Program-made: the position numbers and the translations under genes | The notes under the pieces: model-generated | Databases searched by the model: none | The model's input: only the letters and a program-made list of their open reading frames with translations | Told to the model about the DNA's origin: nothing | Shown: positions 27,320-35,727 of the stretch, in pieces | Layout: every line of letters begins with the position of its first letter | Position numbering within the stretch: position 1 is the stretch's first letter | NCBI RefSeq assembly: GCF_900094545.1 | Contig: NZ_FMAH01000006.1 | Location: 62,001 to 126,000 of the forward strand | Direction of reading: 5' to 3' | From: Martinezella miluonensis | GTDB taxonomy: Bacteria > Pseudomonadota > Alphaproteobacteria > Rhizobiales > Rhizobiaceae | DNA: 64,000 nucleotides

Positions 27320-27808
27320 ATGCTAGACGATAGCGACATCTCACTTCTACGGCCGCCTGTTCTGACCATCCGCAATGCGCAGCCGCGCGACCTGCCGGAA
27401 CTGAATGACATGATCCGGCTGCTGGCCGCCCATCACGGCGATCCTTCCGGCACAACGCCCGAGCAGCTCGAACGCGATCTGTTCGGCCCGGTCCCCTGGA
27501 TCACAGCGCTGGTCGCCGAAGGCGAAGATGGGTTGCTCGGCTACGCCATCCTCGTGCCGCTCTACAAGGCGCAGGAAGGGCAGCGGGGCATGGATCTGCA
27601 TCATCTCTTCGTGCGTGATGGCCATCGCAGCCATGGCATCGGGCAGCATCTCGTCGACCGCGCCCGCGATATCGCGCGCAAGGCCGGCTGCACCTACCTT
27701 TCGGTTGGCGCCGCGACAGGCAACTTCAAGGCTCACCGCTTCTACGAGCACATGGATTTCAAGCCGCGTCCGGTCACCGGTATGCGTTACCTGCAGGCAC
27801 TGGCCTGA
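27320..27808 (+). CDS. GNAT family acetyltransferase
   Basis: The 162-residue protein has the GNAT fold pattern: beta4 Met-Asp-Leu-His-His-Leu-Phe-Val, then the acetyl-CoA loop seen as Arg-Ser-His-Gly-Ile-Gly-Gln-His-Leu, and Asn-Phe-Lys-Ala-His-Arg-Phe-Tyr-Glu near the C-terminus. The substrate is unknown. The ATG at 27320 is preceded by AAGGAC; an upstream frame from 27188 reads through the hairpin and is rejected. Confidence 0.82.
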   Translation: MLDDSDISLLRPPVLTIRNAQPRDLPELNDMIRLLAAHHGDPSGTTPEQLERDLFGPVPWITALVAEGEDGLLGYAILVPLYKAQEGQRGMDLHHLFVRDGHRSHGIGQHLVDRARDIARKAGCTYLSVGAATGNFKAHRFYEHMDFKPRPVTGMRYLQALA

Positions 27809-27846
27809 TGCCGGCCTTTGACGGGATCGCCATCAGACGCCCGATG

Positions 27847-28479
27847 TCAGCGATCGATGGCGATCCCGCGGCCGGCAAAGAACCTATCGAACGTCTCCAG
27901 CGGCATCTCGACATTCTCGCGTGTCGCATCGATGTGACCGGAAGGATTGTGGAAGCGGATCATATCTCCGTCGATGGCCGTGACCAGCACGAGATGGCCG
28001 CCCTTGGCCGGCGGCTCGGTCTCCGGCCAGCGAATGGAATGATGTACTGACGCGATAAAAAATTCCGATTGCGTGAGGATATCGGCAATCTCCGCAATGG
28101 AAATGCCGGTGACGACCCTGGCATTCAGATCGAAGCGATCGCGGACGAAGGGAATGAAGGGCGCATAGATCAGCCCCCTGATCCGGCCATCCGGCTCCTC
28201 GACATAGCCGCCGTAATCCCTGCATCCCATGGCCAGATCCATGATCGGAACCGTTTTGCCGGTGCGGGCGGCAAGCACCATCTTCAGGCAGGCCATGCCG
28301 CAGAGATTGGCAGCCCAATGAGCATATTCCTCGATATCGCGAGCGCCGGAAGACGCCCAGAGCGGGTCCTTCAGCAAGGCGGACCGCGCGCCCTCGGCCA
28401 CGACAGCCAGCGTCATGTCAGCCGTTTCCCACTGGCTGAAATAAGGAACCCTTTGCGCCACCCTTGCGTCCACGACCAC
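27847..28479 (-). CDS. Peptidase C39-like protein
   Basis: The 210-residue protein resembles the papain-like C39 family. A candidate nucleophile Cys60 or Cys64 lies in Asn-Leu-Cys-Gly-Met-Ala-Cys-Leu-Lys-Met; the general-base His162 lies in Gly-Gly-His-Leu-Val-Leu-Val, followed by Asn178 in Phe-His-Asn-Pro-Ser-Gly. No transporter domains and no signal peptide are present, so it is not a bacteriocin exporter. Substrate is unknown. The gene stands alone between convergent and same-strand neighbours. Confidence 0.72.
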   Translation of the reverse strand: MVVDARVAQRVPYFSQWETADMTLAVVAEGARSALLKDPLWASSGARDIEEYAHWAANLCGMACLKMVLAARTGKTVPIMDLAMGCRDYGGYVEEPDGRIRGLIYAPFIPFVRDRFDLNARVVTGISIAEIADILTQSEFFIASVHHSIRWPETEPPAKGGHLVLVTAIDGDMIRFHNPSGHIDATRENVEMPLETFDRFFAGRGIAIDR

Positions 28480-28581
28480 CCTGTCCCGTTGCCGAATCCC
28501 GTGGCATAAGCTTTATCGGAAATGCGCTGGAAAAATGGCTGCATCCGCCAAGCGCCGGGCGCTTCGTGGACAATTTCCAGC

Positions 28582-29493
28582 CTATTTCGCCGGCAGCGCC
28601 TTCAGATAAGCCGCGATCGCCTCGCGGTCGGTTGCCGGCAAGTGGGCGATGTTCTGCTGGACTTCGGCCATCGAGCCGCCAGCTGAATCGTAGTTCGGGG
28701 TGAAGCCGGTTTCGAGATAGTTGGCGATGTCGCCGGCGCTCCAGCTGCCGATCGCCTTTGAACCTGGCCTGATATCCGGGATCTGGCCCTTTCCTTCCGG
28801 ATTGGGCGCTCCGGCCAGCCATTGACCGCTCAGGAAGCCGCCGAGGCTATCGCGCGGCGTGTGGCATTCGCCGCAATGGCCCGGCCCTTCCACCAGATAC
28901 TGCCCGCGCTTAATCTTGTCGTCAGCATTGACGAGGACGACGCGCGGCTGGTCGTTGAGATAGAGAAATTTCCAGGCACCAAGCGCCAGCCGGATGTTGA
29001 AGGGAAAGGGCAGTTCGTGCGGCGGAGCGATATTGCTGCTCTTCGGCAGCGTCTTCAGGAAGGCCCAGAGATCGTTGATGTCCTTATCGCTCATGCGGCT
29101 ATAGGAGCCGTATGGGAAGGACGGATAGAGATGTTCGCCTTGTCTGCCGACGCCGCGTTTCATGGCATTGCCGAAATCTGCGAGCGTCCAGCTGCCGAGC
29201 CCTGCCTTCTCGTCCGGCGTGATATTCGGCACATGGAAGGTGCCGAAGGGGCTCTTGAGCCCCAGGCCACCCGAAAGCACGAGCTTGGCTTCCCCTTGAG
29301 CGCCTGGCGCGGCATGACAGCTGGTGCAGCCGCCGGTCCAGAACACCATCTCGCCATTCTTGACATCGGGATCGCCGAGATTGGCCCAATGGCTTGCCGG
29401 CAAGGACGTCGGCGCGGTGACGACATAGAACGCGCCGCAGCCGAGGATGATCACACCGAAAAGGCAAAGCAGCCACCGGACAAACCGCGCCAT
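28582..29493 (-). CDS. Diheme cytochrome c
   Basis: The 303-residue protein has an N-terminal membrane segment (about 5-25) and two haem-binding motifs, Cys-Thr-Ser-Cys-His near residue 58 and Cys-Gly-Glu-Cys-His near 205. The two-domain layout resembles the cytochrome subunits of periplasmic dehydrogenases; the partner dehydrogenase is not here. It should pass electrons to the respiratory chain in the periplasm. The GGGGGT just before ATG 29493 supports that start. The c556-like gene lies 104 bases upstream on the same strand, suggesting shared function. Confidence 0.85.
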   Translation of the reverse strand: MARFVRWLLCLFGVIILGCGAFYVVTAPTSLPASHWANLGDPDVKNGEMVFWTGGCTSCHAAPGAQGEAKLVLSGGLGLKSPFGTFHVPNITPDEKAGLGSWTLADFGNAMKRGVGRQGEHLYPSFPYGSYSRMSDKDINDLWAFLKTLPKSSNIAPPHELPFPFNIRLALGAWKFLYLNDQPRVVLVNADDKIKRGQYLVEGPGHCGECHTPRDSLGGFLSGQWLAGAPNPEGKGQIPDIRPGSKAIGSWSAGDIANYLETGFTPNYDSAGGSMAEVQQNIAHLPATDREAIAAYLKALPAK

Positions 29494-29597
29494 CACCACT
29501 ACCCCCAAGCTCTAGCTCTAAAGCCATGAAGCTCCGCACCGCCAGCAAAACCGGTGCGGAGGCCAAAACCGATTTTCAGGCGAGGCCGACCTACCGC

Positions 29598-30041
29598 TCA
29601 GTCTTTCTTGATGCGGTAGGCCTGATGACAGGCGCCGCAGCTGCCACCGAGGGTCTTCAATGTTGCGCCGACGCCGGCCTTGTCATCCGGGAGCTGGGCG
29701 AGCGCCGTCTCGGCATCGGTGGAGAGCTTCGCAGCCTTGGACTTGAAGTCATCGAAGTTCTCCCAGATCTTTGGATTGACCTCGGCATCGCTCTTGTCGC
29801 TCTGCGGATTGAACTGGTTCGGGAACGCCTTGGCGGTTTCGGCGATCGTCGCCAGTGACGCCTTGACGATATCGGCGTCATAAGGTTTGTCGCCCTTTGC
29901 AATCGCTCCGAGAGCTCCGGTGGCGCCACCGATCTTCTTCATCAATCCGATGCGGGAGTCATGCGTGCCATCGGCCGCCACGACTGAACCCAGGGCGATA
30001 CCGGCCAAGGCCGTTGCCGCCACAATCGCTTTCCACTTCAT
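29598..30041 (-). CDS. Cytochrome c556/c'-like protein
   Basis: The 147-residue periplasmic protein has a signal peptide (1-23), a four-helix bundle composition and the C-terminal haem motif Cys-Gly-Ala-Cys-His-Gln-Ala-Tyr-Arg typical of class II cytochromes c. A Met in Arg-Ile-Gly-Leu-Met-Lys-Lys sits where low-spin c556 proteins have their sixth ligand, so c556 is favoured over high-spin c'. It lies upstream of the diheme cytochrome gene and may exchange electrons with it. Confidence 0.87.
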   Translation of the reverse strand: MKWKAIVAATALAGIALGSVVAADGTHDSRIGLMKKIGGATGALGAIAKGDKPYDADIVKASLATIAETAKAFPNQFNPQSDKSDAEVNPKIWENFDDFKSKAAKLSTDAETALAQLPDDKAGVGATLKTLGGSCGACHQAYRIKKD

Positions 30042-30207
30042 TTCCTTCTCCTACGTCTTCCTGATGATCAAGACCGCATGCGCGGCCAGCGCATGTTTAC
30101 GGCTGACATGTTTGCCGGTTTCCTTTCCCGCAATGAAGTCACAAAGTGGTGAGAGACAAGTGAAATCAGTGTCATGCTATCGACACATTCATTCGCGGCT
30201 TCAGCTC

Positions 30208-30843
30208 TCACGCCAATTTGAGGCCCATACAGACCGTAAACACCGAAACCGCGACGAGCAGCAGCCCTGCCGAACGGCCCGCAAAAGCGGTTGCCCGCGG
30301 ATTGGCAACCAGCAGGTTGCGGCTGCGCCCGGCAGTGATGGCTAGGCCTCCATAAACGGCAAACTGCGTTGCTATGGTCATGGCTCCCATGATGGTGGCC
30401 TGTATCCATACCGGGCCGTATTCCGGCTTCAGAAACTGCGGATACACGGCAAAGATGAAGAGATAGGCCTTCGGATTGATCAGGCAAGTGACCGCTCCCT
30501 GGCGAAAGGCTTTCCAGGTGGAGCGGCTGGCGGCGGGGCCATCATGACCGACGGTGATGGAACTGCGCATCAGCGTGTAGCCGATGAAGGCCATATAGGC
30601 GCCCCCGGCAATCAGCAGCGGATTGAAGAGAACAGGCACGAAATGCATCAGCAGACCGATGCCGACAGCGCCGTTCAGCGAGTGCACCACACCGCCGAGC
30701 ATGATGCCGCCCGTCGCAGCAAGGCCGCGATTGCTGCCGCCGGTCAGGGAATTGGCGAGCACGAACAGCATGTCCATGCCCGGCACGATGATGATGCCTA
30801 AGAGAAGGAGAAAGAAAAGCCAGAGATTTTCTGCGTAACCCAT
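30208..30843 (-). CDS. LysE/RhtB family amino-acid exporter
   Basis: The 211-residue membrane protein has about six spans and the family motif Pro-Gly-Met-Asp-Met-Leu-Phe-Val-Leu near residues 21-29, followed by Gly-Ile-Met-Leu-Gly. Members export amino acids or related compounds; the substrate is not deducible. It is divergent from a WYL-type regulator 130 bases away, a common pairing for such exporters. Confidence 0.88.
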   Translation of the reverse strand: MGYAENLWLFFLLLLGIIIVPGMDMLFVLANSLTGGSNRGLAATGGIMLGGVVHSLNGAVGIGLLMHFVPVLFNPLLIAGGAYMAFIGYTLMRSSITVGHDGPAASRSTWKAFRQGAVTCLINPKAYLFIFAVYPQFLKPEYGPVWIQATIMGAMTIATQFAVYGGLAITAGRSRNLLVANPRATAFAGRSAGLLLVAVSVFTVCMGLKLA

Positions 30844-30972
30844 GTCAGTTGCCTATCGCTCTCTCCATGGAAGCAGGAGAGGAAATGATTGATTTTCAAG
30901 TGAATAGGCGATCATATAAATCGAGCCAACTGACGGGGTGTTGTCAGTAGCCTTCGTCATTAAGGAAATAAA

Positions 30973-31674
30973 ATGCGCAAGGCGTCGCGCCTGTTCGAGA
31001 TCATCCAGATCCTGCGGCTGGCCAAAAGGCCGGTGACGGCGGCCGATATTGCCGGCCAGCTGGAGGTGACCGTGCGCTCGGTCTATCGCGACATCGCAGC
31101 GCTTCAGGCGATGCGGGTGCCGATCGAAGGCGAGCGCGGCATCGGCTATATATTGCGGCCCGGCTTCGACCTGCCGCCGCTGATGTTCTCGATCGAGGAA
31201 ATGGAGGCGATCGTGCTGTCGCTGGCGCTGTTGGAGCGCACCGGCGACTCCGAACTGAAGCAAGCGGCCAAGCGCGTGAGCGCCAAGATCGCCGGCGCCG
31301 TGCCGCCACCGCTGCGCCAGACCCTCGATGCCAATGCGCTGCATGCCTGGGGTTTTGCTGCGCCTTCTGCCTCGGCGATCGACCTGGCATTGGTTCGCCG
31401 TGCCATCCGCGACGAGGAAAAACTCGATCTTGCCTATCGCGACGAACTCGGCCGGGCCACCGAGCGCCTCATCCGGCCGATCGCGCTGATCTATTACGCC
31501 GAAACAGCCAACATCGTCGCCTGGTGCGAGTTGCGCCAGGCCATCCGCAATTTCCGCAGCGACCGGATCGAGGACTGCCAGCCAACCGGCCTCTGGTTCA
31601 AGGGCGAAGGCGACCGTCTGCGGCAGATTTGGGTGAATGGCTGGCAAACGAACACCTCGGCCGCGACCGGCTGA
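30973..31674 (+). CDS. YafY-type HTH and WYL domain regulator
   Basis: The 233-residue protein has an N-terminal HTH_11 domain (about 3-58, including Val-Thr-Ala-Ala-Asp-Ile-Ala...Ser-Val-Tyr-Arg-Asp-Ile-Ala-Ala-Leu) and a C-terminal WYL ligand-binding region (about 135-215). The usual Trp-Tyr-Leu appears as Ile-Tyr-Tyr followed by Trp-Cys-Glu. It is a likely transcription factor for itself and the divergent LysE gene. The end of the gene is part of an inverted repeat (31651-31680). Confidence 0.86.
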   Translation: MRKASRLFEIIQILRLAKRPVTAADIAGQLEVTVRSVYRDIAALQAMRVPIEGERGIGYILRPGFDLPPLMFSIEEMEAIVLSLALLERTGDSELKQAAKRVSAKIAGAVPPPLRQTLDANALHAWGFAAPSASAIDLALVRRAIRDEEKLDLAYRDELGRATERLIRPIALIYYAETANIVAWCELRQAIRNFRSDRIEDCQPTGLWFKGEGDRLRQIWVNGWQTNTSAATG

Positions 31675-31680
31675 GGTGTT
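31651..31680 (+). terminator. Hairpin overlapping the end of the WYL regulator gene
   Basis: AACACCTC (31651-31658) and GAGGTGTT (31673-31680) form a perfect stem with further GGCC/GGC pairing inside; the stop codon lies in the right arm. No T-tract follows, so termination strength is uncertain. Confidence 0.4.
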
Positions 31681-31782
31681 GCGAGACGTCCAGGATGTGA
31701 CCGGGCTTTATAGAATCATTCCGCCGCCGCCTGCGCCTCAGAAAGAGACGTTACCAAGATACGGATGGCGATCGAACGCGTA

Positions 31783-32625
31783 TCAGCGCAGCGCCAAGGT
31801 CCTGCTGGTCTCGCGGCCGAATCCCGTAACCTCAATCCGATCCCTATAGACCGAGACGATCGCATAGGCAGTGGTGTCGTCGGTATCGACCATGCCCATG
31901 AAGTTGACGAAATAGGTTCCGTCGGACACCCCGAAATTGCCGGCGTGATTGTGGCCGTTGAGATAGGCGACGACGTGATCGTGCTCGGCCAGCAGCGCCA
32001 AAATCCGGTCGCTGTTCAAGGCATTGTGCGGATTATCCGGGAAGATCGGATAATGGTTCAGGAGAATGACCTTCTCGCCGGACGCTTTTGCCTCCCGCAG
32101 CTTCGCGGCGAGCCAGTCATATTGCGCATCGCCGATGGCCCCGTTCCAGCGATGGCCATTGAGCGCGCCGGCGCGCTCCAGCGCCTTCATCAGGTCCTTC
32201 GCCTCCTGCCGGCGCGGATCGCCTTCCGGCGGGGCGAAAACGCTGATCTCATTGCCGTCGAGCGCGATGAAGCGATAGCCGGAATGGACGAAATCATAAT
32301 AGGCTGACGGCATGCCCACATGTGCTGCCACCGTGCCGAGATGTTCGGATGCCACAGCGAAATCGTGGTTGCCGAGCAGGAAATGCTTGCGATGACGCAG
32401 CGCCTCATAGGCGGGCAAGACGGTATCAAAACTCTTCCATTCGCGATCGATGATGTCGCCGAGCGTGACGACGAAGGCGAGATCGTGCCGGTTGAATTCG
32501 TCTATCGCCGCGCGAAGCTTGATGAGGCTGTTCGCCGGATAACGATTGAGAGCCAGATTGGGCTCGAGATCGGCATATTGCGGATCGGCGATGACACCGA
32601 AGCGGAAGAGCGGTGTGGACGTCAT
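31783..32625 (-). CDS. Metallophosphoesterase, ADP-ribose/CDP-alcohol diphosphatase-like
   Basis: The 280-residue protein is a calcineurin-like phosphoesterase with Asp14-x-Gln in Val-Ile-Ala-Asp-Pro-Gln-Tyr-Ala-Asp, Gly-Asp-Ile-Ile-Asp (56-60), Gly-Asn-His-Asp (85-88), Leu-Asn-His-Tyr-Pro and Gly-His-Asn-His. The opening motif, with Gln in place of the usual His, and the following Asn-Arg-Tyr segment resemble the Mn-dependent ADP-ribose/CDP-alcohol diphosphatases known from animals and plants. GGAGG precedes the ATG at 32625. No signal peptide, so cytosolic. The substrate assignment is by resemblance. Confidence 0.75.
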   Translation of the reverse strand: MTSTPLFRFGVIADPQYADLEPNLALNRYPANSLIKLRAAIDEFNRHDLAFVVTLGDIIDREWKSFDTVLPAYEALRHRKHFLLGNHDFAVASEHLGTVAAHVGMPSAYYDFVHSGYRFIALDGNEISVFAPPEGDPRRQEAKDLMKALERAGALNGHRWNGAIGDAQYDWLAAKLREAKASGEKVILLNHYPIFPDNPHNALNSDRILALLAEHDHVVAYLNGHNHAGNFGVSDGTYFVNFMGMVDTDDTTAYAIVSVYRDRIEVTGFGRETSRTLALR

Positions 32626-32696
32626 TCGGCCTCCTTGGACGGCTTCCTTGCGCCGGCGAGGCGGCACGCGGATACATCAATGACGGCCGGCGGATA

Positions 32697-32729
32697 AGAA
32701 AACACCCGACGCCAGTAAGGCGCCGGGTG
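32697..32729 (-). terminator. Terminator after sodB
   Basis: On the minus strand CACCCGGCGCC and GGCGTCGGGTG form an 11-bp stem (one G-U) with a 5-base loop and are followed by TTTTCTTATCC. It lies 26 bases beyond the sodB stop. Confidence 0.8.
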
Positions 32730-32754
32730 CGAAAGCCAGCCTTTACGGCAAACC

Positions 32755-33357
32755 TTACTTCGTCGCGGCTTCGTAGCGCTCCAGGACGTAGTCCCAGTTG
32801 ATCAGGCTGTCGATGAAGGCTTCGAGATACTTCGGACGCAGGTTGCGATAGTCGATGTAGTAGGAGTGTTCCCAGACGTCGACGCCGAGGATCGGGTCTG
32901 CACCATGAACGAGCGGGTTTTCGCCGTTCGGGGTCTTGGAGATTTCGAGCTTGCCGTTCTTGACGGAAACCCATGCCCAGCCCGAACCGAACTGCGTGGC
33001 ACCGGCAGCGGCGAAATCGGCCTTGAACTTGTCATAGCCGCCGAGATCGGAATTGAAGGCTGCTTCGAGCTTGCCCGGCAGCTTGTTGCCGCCGCCGCCC
33101 TTCTTCATCCACTTCCAGAAATGGATGTGGTTGTAGTGCTGGGCAGCATTGTTGAAGAGGCCTGCATTGGTGCCGAAGGACTTCTTCACGACTTCTTCGA
33201 GCGACAGATCGGCAAGGCCAGCTTCGGCAGCGAGCTTGTTGCCATTGTCGACATAGGCCTTGTGGTGCTTGTCGTGGTGATATTCAAGCGTCTCGCGCGA
33301 CATGAACGGCGAAAGGGCGTCGTAATCGTAGGGAAGTGCAGGCAATTCGAAAGCCAT
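32755..33357 (-). CDS. sodB: Iron-type superoxide dismutase
   Basis: The 200-residue cytosolic enzyme dismutates superoxide. Metal ligands His27, His77, Asp160 and His164 (Asp-Val-Trp-Glu-His) are present. The Gln73 in Asn-Asn-Ala-Ala-Gln is the Fe-type position of the active-site glutamine, and the Mn-type Gln further on is absent, so an iron enzyme is favoured although cambialism is possible. AGGAG lies 8 bases before the ATG at 33357; another ATG 6 bases upstream is too close to it. Confidence 0.93.
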   Translation of the reverse strand: MAFELPALPYDYDALSPFMSRETLEYHHDKHHKAYVDNGNKLAAEAGLADLSLEEVVKKSFGTNAGLFNNAAQHYNHIHFWKWMKKGGGGNKLPGKLEAAFNSDLGGYDKFKADFAAAGATQFGSGWAWVSVKNGKLEISKTPNGENPLVHGADPILGVDVWEHSYYIDYRNLRPKYLEAFIDSLINWDYVLERYEAATK

Positions 33358-33628
33358 GGTCATATCTCCTCTTGGCAGAAAATTGCGGTCGGCAGGTGAC
33401 CGGAACATAGGAGCGGTCGCCAGGAAGAGCAACCGGCGTCATGCCAAAAAAGTTGCAGACACGAGCAAAAATTGCCCTATTTTTCAAACATGTATAGCCT
33501 AGACATAGAAGTTTATCCCACAGAATACGACGACGCATGGCTTCATGGCCGAACGCGGTTCCCAAACATCGACAAAGCAAGCCGCTGCGACTAGGTTCAC
33601 GGTCCTTCTGCCATGCCGAGGAATGCCC

Positions 33629-34276
33629 GTGACGATAGCTTGCCTGCACACCGCCGAAAGCAATATTGCCGTCTATGAGGCGACGGCGAAGGCGCTCGGG
33701 CTGCCTGATGGCATGCTCCGTCATCATGTCCGCGCCGATCTTCTTCTCGCCGCCGAAAAGGTGGGGCGACTGACGGATGAGATATCAGCAGAAACGGCTG
33801 CGCTCCTACGGCATCTGGCTGAGGATGCCGATGCCGTCGTGCTTAACTGCTCGACGCTCGGCCCGGCTACGACGGCTGTAAACGCTGGCGCGGCGGCACC
33901 GATCATCAGAGCGGATGCCACGCTTGCCGAGGAGGCCGTCAAGGCCGGCGGCAGGGTCATCGTTCTCTGCACGGTCGAAACGACCATAGTTCCGACCACA
34001 GCGCTTTTTGAGGCCGCAGCCAAAGCGACGGGCGCTGAGATCAAGGTCCGGCTGGTTCCGGGCGCATGGGCGCACTTCCGAGCGGGCGATCTGCCAGCCT
34101 ATCTTGCCTCCATTGCCGATGCGGTGACGGCGGCCCATGGCGAGGGTCCTGTTACGATCGCTTTCGCACAGGCGTCCATGACCGACGCTGCACGCCTTCT
34201 TCCGGAAAGCTATCCGCAACCGATGAGCGGCCCGGCGACTGCGCTTGCAGCGGCGATGACGAAGATCGCGGGCTGA
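33629..34276 (+). CDS. Aspartate/glutamate racemase family protein
   Basis: The roughly 215-residue product begins Thr-Ile-Ala-Cys-Leu-His-Thr-Ala and contains Val-Leu-Asn-Cys-Ser-Thr-Leu-Gly-Pro near residue 72, with the Cys in the position of one catalytic Cys of Asp/Glu/hydantoin racemases. The second catalytic Cys is not at its usual C-terminal place (a Phe-Ala-Gln-Ala-Ser segment instead), though Cys appears in Val-Leu-Cys-Thr-Val-Glu. The GTG at 33629 has GAGGA at good spacing; an ATG at 33623 is the alternative. Substrate unknown. Confidence 0.68.
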   Translation: MTIACLHTAESNIAVYEATAKALGLPDGMLRHHVRADLLLAAEKVGRLTDEISAETAALLRHLAEDADAVVLNCSTLGPATTAVNAGAAAPIIRADATLAEEAVKAGGRVIVLCTVETTIVPTTALFEAAAKATGAEIKVRLVPGAWAHFRAGDLPAYLASIADAVTAAHGEGPVTIAFAQASMTDAARLLPESYPQPMSGPATALAAAMTKIAG

Positions 34277-34280
34277 CCCG

Positions 34281-34625
34281 CTACAAATGCCGTCCGAAAT
34301 AGACATTCACCTCGGCGATCCGGTCGCCGGCAAAGCGGATCAGTTCGACATTGCGGAAGCTGCCGCCATCCATTTTCTCGGCGCGATAGCCGACGATCAC
34401 GTCATTGCCATCGGCTACAAGATGTTCGATGTGAATGTCGCGGAAGGCTTTCTCCTTCGGCCAGCATTGCTCGAAATACTGTTCCCGGTTGATATGATCG
34501 TCGCGCGGGCTGGAAAAGGTGAAATCCCTGGTCAGCATCGGATCAACGAACTCGGGATGTTGCGCCACATAGGCGGCAAAGAGACGTTTGACCGTGTCGA
34601 AGCGAGCATTTTCGAGAGAGTTCAT
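34281..34625 (-). CDS. SnoaL/NTF2-like protein
   Basis: The 114-residue protein has the NTF2-like cone fold pattern: an N-terminal helix (Phe-Ala-Ala-Tyr-Val), the Thr-Arg-Asp-Phe-Thr-Phe-Ser-Ser-Pro segment, and C-terminal strands ending Ile-Ala-Glu-Val-Asn-Val-Tyr-Phe-Gly-Arg. Such proteins are small isomerases, hydrolases or binding proteins; activity cannot be assigned. AGGAGG precedes the ATG at 34625. It is convergent with the racemase gene (4-base gap) and divergent from the AraC regulator. Confidence 0.8.
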   Translation of the reverse strand: MNSLENARFDTVKRLFAAYVAQHPEFVDPMLTRDFTFSSPRDDHINREQYFEQCWPKEKAFRDIHIEHLVADGNDVIVGYRAEKMDGGSFRNVELIRFAGDRIAEVNVYFGRHL

Positions 34626-34803
34626 ATTGTGCCTCCTCCTTTGCAATGGACGATTTTCGGCTGCCTCACTGCAAACTGATTGCGAAATGCAATCAGTTAA
34701 TAACATAAGACAGGCGAACCAACAAAGCGCTTTGCGGGCTTGGCATCGTCGTGCGTGTGGTCCAAACTTCAGGATACCCCCATATCAGCAGGAAGCCATC
34801 GTC

Positions 34804-35619
34804 GTGTCCGAGGCTCATCACCACATATTGGAAAAGTTGCGCCGGCTGGCGGCAAAGGATAATCGCCCTACAGCCGCTCCGAACGGCGCCGGCAGCTATT
34901 CCACGCTTTTCACCTTCGTGACGCGGGAACGCGAGCGCATTGCCGGCTCGGCCTTTTCACAGGTCTCAATCGTCGCCATCCTCGAAGGTTCCAAAGAAAT
35001 CGTCAGCATGGGGCGGCAGCGGCACTTTGCGGCCGGTACGGTGATCGTGCTGCCGGCCGGCTGGAGCGGCGATGTCGTCAACGATCCCGACCCGCAGACC
35101 GGCGTCTATCGGGCGATCTTCATCACCTTTCCCCAGGAGTTGACGCGCCGGGCGGCAAAGGCGTTTCCGCCCGCCCAGATCGCTTCGCAGGCGGAGTTGC
35201 CGCTCGATCCATTGCTGGCAGCGGCCATCAGCCATGCCGGTGAAGGCATTGCCGGCGGCAACATGCCGATCCCTTTGATCGAACACAGGCTTCTCGAAAT
35301 CCTCATGGTGCTCGGCATGCGCGGCGCCCTGCCCGGCTCGCCTGAGACAACCGCCGAGGCGGTGCGGGCGCTGGTGCGCTGGCAGCCAGACCGCCCCTGG
35401 ACGGCCGATCTCATCGCCTCCGAACTCGGCACAAGCAACGCGACCCTGCGACGGCGGCTTTCGCGCGAAGGCGCTTCCCTGCGGGATGTGCTGGCAAGCG
35501 AGCGCGTGGCGCTGGCAACGACCCTTCTTGCCGAAGACGGGCTGTCGCTGCGCGAAGCCGCCCTTGCCACCGGCTATCGCTCCCCCCGCCGCTTCGCCGA
35601 TCGACTTCGCAGCGCGTGA
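34804..35619 (+). CDS. AraC family transcriptional regulator
   Basis: The 271-residue protein has an N-terminal cupin-like sensing domain (Phe-Ala-Ala-Gly-Thr-Val-Ile-Val-Leu-Pro-Ala-Gly) and a C-terminal pair of HTH motifs (about 195-270) with Trp-Thr-Ala-Asp-Leu-Ile-Ala-Ser-Glu-Leu and Ser-Leu-Arg-Glu-Ala-Ala-Leu-Ala-Thr-Gly-Tyr. The GTG at 34804 has CAGGAAG 9 bases upstream; longer frames from 34588 run through the divergent promoter. It is likely to control the divergent NTF2-like gene or a distant target. Confidence 0.83.
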   Translation: MSEAHHHILEKLRRLAAKDNRPTAAPNGAGSYSTLFTFVTRERERIAGSAFSQVSIVAILEGSKEIVSMGRQRHFAAGTVIVLPAGWSGDVVNDPDPQTGVYRAIFITFPQELTRRAAKAFPPAQIASQAELPLDPLLAAAISHAGEGIAGGNMPIPLIEHRLLEILMVLGMRGALPGSPETTAEAVRALVRWQPDRPWTADLIASELGTSNATLRRRLSREGASLRDVLASERVALATTLLAEDGLSLREAALATGYRSPRRFADRLRSA

Positions 35620-35727
35620 GCGTTTCCGACCGCATTTTGAGCGTTTTCGTACGCCGGCGCTCGGCACGAATTTGTTAAACCCTGCCCTCGAAGGCTGACA
35701 GCAGCCGCAACAAGAAAGGGCAACATC

